Positions 34,401 to 38,194 of a stretch of DNA of 38,194 bases are shown here, in pieces. Numbering within the stretch: position 1 is the first letter of the stretch; each line of letters begins with the position of its first letter. The stretch comes from an uncultured Oleiphilus sp. (GTDB lineage Bacteria > Pseudomonadota > Gammaproteobacteria > Pseudomonadales > Oleiphilaceae), in the NCBI GenBank assembly GCA_913020245.1, contig CAJWAD010000025.1, positions 1-38,194 of the forward strand, read 5' to 3'. The notes below the pieces were generated by a model that searched no databases, was not told the DNA's origin, and was given only the letters and a program-made list of their open reading frames with translations. The translations under genes were made by a program, and so were the position numbers.

Positions 34401-35001
34401 TCTTGCTGCGATTGATGAGTATGAAGAGCAAAGTGTGCGTAAAAATTATTTGGACGAACAAGATGCCGAGCTAACCGAAGCGCTCGATACGCTCTCTGCG
34501 GCGATCCGAAAGATTGATAAAGAGACGCGGACTCGGTTTAAAGAAACCTACGATCGTGTTAATGCTGGTTTGCAAGAGCTGTTTCCAAAAATTTTTGGCG
34601 GTGGCAGCGCTTATTTAGAGTTAACCGATCATGACATGTTGGAAACAGGTGTCGCGATAATTGCACAACCACCGGGGAAAAAAAATTCAACAATCCATTT
34701 GCTTTCGGGTGGGGAAAAGGCTCTAACAGCGCTGGCTTTGATTTTTTCTATCTTTAAGTTGAATCCAGCACCGTTTTGTATGTTAGATGAAGTAGATGCG
34801 CCTTTGGATGATGCAAATGTTGGCCGTTTTGCTAACTTAGTGAAAAGTATGTCGACAAGCGTGCAGTTCATATACATATCCCACAACAAAGTGTCCATGG
34901 AAATGGCGGATCAGCTCATGGGGGTGACAATGCATGAACCAGGCGTTTCGCGTCTTGTATCGGTTGATGTTGAAAAAGCGGCGGAGATGGCGGGCGCATA
35001 A
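31489..35001 (+). CDS. smc: Chromosome segregation protein SMC
   Basis: SMC is the ATPase arm of the bacterial condensin that compacts and segregates chromosomes with ScpA and ScpB. The 1170 residues show the complete design: N-terminal Walker A GPNGCGKSN (31-39), a first coiled coil, a hinge around 515-665, a second coiled coil, then the C-terminal head with LSGGEK (from 1072) and Walker B CMLDEVD (1097-1103, catalytic E1101). ISHNK is the switch histidine segment. Presence of SMC rather than MukB separates this organism from the enterics. scpA and scpB are not in the window. zipA follows 160 bases later. Confidence 0.96.
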   Translation: MRLKSIKLVGFKSFVEPTTVTFPSNMTSIVGPNGCGKSNIIDAVRWVMGESSAKHLRGEAMTDVIFNGATNRQPVGQATIELLFENTGGVISGEYSGYAEISIKRKVTREGVSQYYLNGSKCRRRDVTDIFLGTGMGPRSYAIIEQGMISRLIESKPEELRVYLEEAAGISKYKERRRDTENRMRRTQENLDRLNDIREELGKQLAHLKRQANAAERFSKYKKEQRGGKAKLNARFWEALEQKRLTIKNSVVTCETLIETIVVNKNAQEAKAGACRTELESMQSSYGQRQANYYKSGAEIAKLEQQLSFERKRLNKRDEELNRLHDEVVLHEERLAGQFKDLEAAVSESDELGPILSELSSSRELGRKELEEIEISHAEQVSEWDSFQEALGQAQRDAERGESQVMQLQQSIRRLNERLARFQDERQGLVAEQAHYDVEMVSEELDALKRLLDEKQAALDTKTASYESSKEVMRLAQSKHQRAVKASDENSAVLAGLKAMQESMRVQTTGKIQDTFESLGLEAQGLLVDDIQVKLGWETAVEAALSQQLNRIKVNGFEGLANAKETAFEGLNVFDAKAADTSVASASAMPGTLAEKVKGSAVLNRLLNQFKPIESAVDAISLRRELPAGLTYITPLGVCIGSDWLQTPDSSAQASLGFLARRNQIDELEHEWQLLEDAKGLADDAVKKANAASEALRASVDCAQGDFREAELAFNKKSIEVSAQKAKVEQFALRVSRNREDITEVNESMSLEQAELELLQEAWQEALLKVDERTCLKAELLTARESMKDRIANARVRDQNLQAQVHAKNIEKEKVDNRVRMLKYSVQTTEEATYRLSESRQTLLSEDADQGLLEELSLQLQILLETHQIDEEELEKVRLALDSLLAQLREFDSVRSQQEVKLSETRSELESLRMEYQAVELQQHQYVREVEENHTDIIEVLSELGSEETVEALTEELSLLADRIQRLGPINLAAIDEYEEQSVRKNYLDEQDAELTEALDTLSAAIRKIDKETRTRFKETYDRVNAGLQELFPKIFGGGSAYLELTDHDMLETGVAIIAQPPGKKNSTIHLLSGGEKALTALALIFSIFKLNPAPFCMLDEVDAPLDDANVGRFANLVKSMSTSVQFIYISHNKVSMEMADQLMGVTMHEPGVSRLVSVDVEKAAEMAGA

Positions 35002-35161
35002 TTTTAAGGACAACTTGCCAAATTATTACAAGCTGGAAGCTTTCTAGTTATGCGTTGGTTTCTTCTTATAAATGCAGCTAATATACAGGCATATGGTCGC
35101 ACGCTATTTTTTGATAATTGCATGCGCTGAGGTTAACTAATAAGACCGTAATAGAGATAAA

Positions 35162-38148
<2,987 letters not shown>

Positions 38149-38194
38149 ATAGTGTGACCTGTTATGGCTTCTAGCACTATTATGCTGTTACTTT

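Overview
The window reads as a contiguous piece of a chromosome from a free-living, motile, respiring gammaproteobacterium. Several things place it near Pseudomonadales/Cellvibrionales rather than the enterics: an SMC condensin (not MukB), the smc-zipA-ligA order, a cysB/cysH/thrH neighbourhood like that of Pseudomonas, a CysH carrying the iron-sulfur cysteine motifs of APS reductases, and a full valine-degradation cluster. GC content is moderate by eye. I found no phage, IS, CRISPR, tRNA or rRNA, and no broken genes. The genus is not determined.

Layout. (1) 1-2971: a PiT phosphate transporter with a Pho-box-like element in front, then guaC ending at a strong bidirectional terminator. (2) 3048-4909, minus strand: a two-gene unit of a PlsC-like acyltransferase and an SDR protein that lacks the YxxxK catalytic pair. 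(3) 5066-9499, plus strand: an ElaA-like acetyltransferase, then a periplasmic solute-binding protein whose stop codon abuts the start of a sensor histidine kinase. This pair has no permease, ATPase or response regulator and is the best candidate for an undescribed sensory system. (4) 9523-16802, minus strand: chrA, then a five-gene unit for valine/isobutyrate breakdown (acyl-CoA dehydrogenase, enoyl-CoA hydratase, HIBYL-CoA hydrolase, mmsB) whose last gene is a YejA-like peptide-binding protein. (5) 17007-20088, plus strand: dinG and an acyl-CoA thioesterase-like gene. (6) 20388-24063, minus strand: a MalT/LAL-type regulator and a TSUP transporter. (7) 24195-29279: a sulfur region with cysB, an MCP preceded by a near-consensus sigma-28 promoter, cysH, and thrH. 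(8) 29308-38148: rluB, a diguanylate cyclase, then smc-zipA-ligA.

How the parts work together. CysB probably controls sulfate assimilation, which includes the APS reductase CysH. The divergent TSUP gene may move a sulfur anion, but this is inferred from position only. The valine unit carries isobutyryl-CoA to methylmalonate semialdehyde; mmsA, the next step, is not in the window. The MCP and its FliA promoter imply flagellar motility, and the GGDEF protein adds c-di-GMP signalling. The smc, zipA and ligA genes serve chromosome segregation, division and replication/repair.
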